Source of the DNA: RUG14300 sp964561145 | Lineage (GTDB): Bacteria; Bacillota; Clostridia; Christensenellales; CAG-1252 | Direction: 5' to 3' | DNA length: 64,000 nt | Assembly: GCA_964561145.1 (NCBI GenBank) | Contig: CAZLNZ010000004.1 | Location: forward strand, 62,001 to 126,000 | Shown: positions 62,574-64,000 of the stretch, in pieces | Layout: each line of letters begins with the position of its first letter | Numbering within the stretch: position 1 is the stretch's first letter | Position numbers and translations under genes: made by a program | The notes under the pieces: generated by a model | Seen by the model: only the letters and a program-made list of their open reading frames with translations | The model's database searches: none | What the model was told of the DNA's origin: nothing

Positions 62574-62652
62574 AATTTCCTCTTTTTAAAGTTACCTACT
62601 TTAGGATAAAAGTATAGCTTCATTCAATAAAAAAGTCAAACTTTTGAGAGAG

Positions 62653-62868
62653 TTAATCGGCGAGCTTATATACAATAATGCAAGATATACCTAAGATGAG
62701 GTTGATCAATGCAATTACTCCACAGAGAATTGGATACCACAAACCACCGTTGATTTTATTGAGAAGGATTAATGGAAGTAAAACGGCTGTAAAAACTAAA
62801 AATAGACAGCTGAGGACAAATGTCGAAATTACCAGTATCTTAAAAAGTTTTTCTTTTCTTGCATTCAT
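62653..62868 (-). CDS. Small two-helix membrane protein
   Basis: 71 residues: a basic start (MNARKEKLF) and two hydrophobic helices. Function not recognised. GGAG precedes the ATG, and the gene overlaps the stop of the upstream GLUG-like gene by 4 bases, which supports real coupled translation. Confidence 0.68.
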   Translation of the reverse strand: MNARKEKLFKILVISTFVLSCLFLVFTAVLLPLILLNKINGGLWYPILCGVIALINLILGISCIIVYKLAD

Positions 62869-64000
62869 TGTTTGATCTCCGCTTGTTCGAGTTCTTTGAT
62901 AGTATTGTAAGCAAAGTTATAGTTGCCGTAGAAAACGTTATTATTGTCGTCATAGAAAGTTTTATCCTCGGCAAGATAAGGAGTGAGCGTTGTTTTCTTA
63001 TTTCCATACTCATCCGCAGTCGTTGATTCCACAAGTATTAGGGGGTAGGGGAGAGAAGCCGCTTCTGTTTTAACAAATGCATTTTGGTAGGTATAATAAT
63101 TGTAATAGATGGAATTAAACGCATAGTTTACAAGGTCTGCACCGACCAACCCGCCTGCAAAGGTTTGTTCTCCTTCGAGCTTAAAAAGTGATACGGCTTT
63201 AGAATACGAGATTGAGCCTAGATTTTGTCCTGCAATTCCACCGGCAAAGGCTAAATACTTACCTGCATTAATTGTAATGTCGCTGTTTTGGGAGCAGTTG
63301 GTGATAGTTGCTCTAACGTAGTTCCCGTATTCTCCGTCCATCCTATCGTTAATGGCGGCAATACCTCCGACGTATGCATTATAGTTGTCTGTGTTTACAA
63401 TAAGATTTCCTTCGTTTGAGGAGTTTGTTATTTCTCCTGTATTAGTGCAAACAATTCCTCCTAATAGGTTTGAGTGGGAGCTTTGAGCCTTTGATTTGAT
63501 CTCTAATGTGGCGTAATTAATGCAATTAGAGATAGTAGAGTTGTTGTTCAATGCAATACCTGCGACATTAGGATTCCAAGAATATACAGACGTTTCGCCA
63601 TCGTTTTCCGCCTCAAAGCTTTTGTCCGAGTACTGATATAGATATCCGTATGTGGAGCAACCCTCTACAAGTTTGTTGTTGATAGCGGTAATACCGCAAA
63701 TATCTATGGTATCGGCAATAACACTGCTGTCGCTTTTAAAGGTGCAATTTCTAATCTCGCCGTTGTTTGTAGAGCAGATGCCTGCAAAATATGCGTTACC
63801 ATTGCCGTCTCCCGAAAAGGATAGATCGGCAAAAACAGTACAATTTTCGATGCTTCCGTTGTTTTCGTGAACTAATGCAGAAAGGTAGAGATCTTTATTT
63901 GTTATATTCTCATAGACTTTGCCTTTGAGAATTACGTTAAGATTTTTAATAGTTCCGCTATTGTTTAATATGATAGCACTGTCCTCGGAAAGCTTGCTTT
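62865..64000 (-). CDS. GLUG-like beta-repeat surface protein, N-terminus outside window
   Basis: The frame stays open on the minus strand from the stop at 62865 to the right window edge, so at least 378 residues are visible and the true start is outside. The repeated pattern GGI..(Q/T)N.G.I..(C/S) (LLGGIVCTNTGEITNSSN, FAGGIAGQNLGSISYSKA) is that of GLUG-type or pectin-lyase-like beta-helix repeats in exported proteins. The C-terminal 80 residues are not repetitive and have no anchor motif. Ligand unknown; the small membrane protein after it may be functionally linked. Confidence 0.78.
   Translation of the reverse strand, partial: SKLSEDSAIILNNSGTIKNLNVILKGKVYENITNKDLYLSALVHENNGSIENCTVFADLSFSGDGNGNAYFAGICSTNNGEIRNCTFKSDSSVIADTIDICGITAINNKLVEGCSTYGYLYQYSDKSFEAENDGETSVYSWNPNVAGIALNNNSTISNCINYATLEIKSKAQSSHSNLLGGIVCTNTGEITNSSNEGNLIVNTDNYNAYVGGIAAINDRMDGEYGNYVRATITNCSQNSDITINAGKYLAFAGGIAGQNLGSISYSKAVSLFKLEGEQTFAGGLVGADLVNYAFNSIYYNYYTYQNAFVKTEAASLPYPLILVESTTADEYGNKKTTLTPYLAEDKTFYDDNNNVFYGNYNFAYNTIKELEQAEIKQ

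Noticed and set aside
1..64000. CRISPR arrays, rRNA genes, transposases, integrases
   Set aside because: No regularly spaced direct repeats, rRNA-like sequence or DDE/recombinase frames were seen on either strand.

Overview
The window reads as a chromosomal segment of an uncultured, low-GC, spore-forming Clostridia-type bacterium, probably from the gut. This rests on gene content, not on any database match. The supporting markers are spoIVA, a SpoVB-like flippase, the SCIFF peptide with its radical-SAM maturase beside yajC and secDF, ribonuclease J, a DUF512-der pair, strong AGGAGG ribosome-binding sites and many T-tailed intrinsic terminators. Both ends of the window cut through large repeat-rich surface-type proteins.

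Layout. 1-7200 is the 3' part of a giant secreted-type protein made of about 23 short Cys-pair repeats and four DUF6273 domains. It faces a zinc-ribbon membrane protein across a shared terminator. 9.6-14.0 kb holds a DUF1846 protein, glutamate dehydrogenase, and a divergent DUF3343/cysteine-desulfurase-like pair. 14.6-16.6 kb is a thrS-infC-rpmI-rplT locus in which 'thrS' is reduced to its TGS and editing domains, and infC appears to start at ATA behind an attenuator leader. 16.7-22.0 kb carries an rRNA methyltransferase, yebC, ruvA, ruvB, queA and tgt (recombination and queuosine tRNA modification). 22.1-27.6 kb is the export and SCIFF block (yajC, TIGR04086, scfA, scfB, secD, secF).

27.8-32.2 kb on the minus strand has a repair/modification operon (THUMP methyltransferase, ung, ogg) and a GH36 alpha-galactosidase. 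A tRNA-Gly(CCC) follows, then a GH5 glycosidase and tex on the plus strand. 36.1-38.4 kb on the minus strand has an ECF S component and the SpoVB-like flippase. 38.4-41.6 kb is an accessory-looking AT-rich cassette: an XRE regulator with a palindromic operator, an ImmA-type protease, a DUF4417 protein, a small MGGRG-start protein, and two tandem paralogues of an unrecognised family. 41.7-45.8 kb encodes a 1364-residue lipoprotein with five jelly-roll-like repeats.

46-55.3 kb is a long co-directional housekeeping run: two half-size TauE/SafE permeases, a sugar nucleotidyltransferase, ribonuclease J, trmR, trhP, a GT28-like glycosyltransferase, cyclophilin, DUF512 and der. An aminotransferase, spoIVA, rlmA, a DUF4097 lipoprotein, a membrane protein, a His-rich-loop metal permease and a GLUG-like surface protein (cut by the right edge) complete the window.

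The least explained parts are the 38.7-41.6 kb cassette, the hypervariable inserts in the four DUF6273 domains, the free-standing ThrRS editing protein, and a dispersed repeat family with compensatory hairpin changes (9.4, 61.3 and 61.4 kb).
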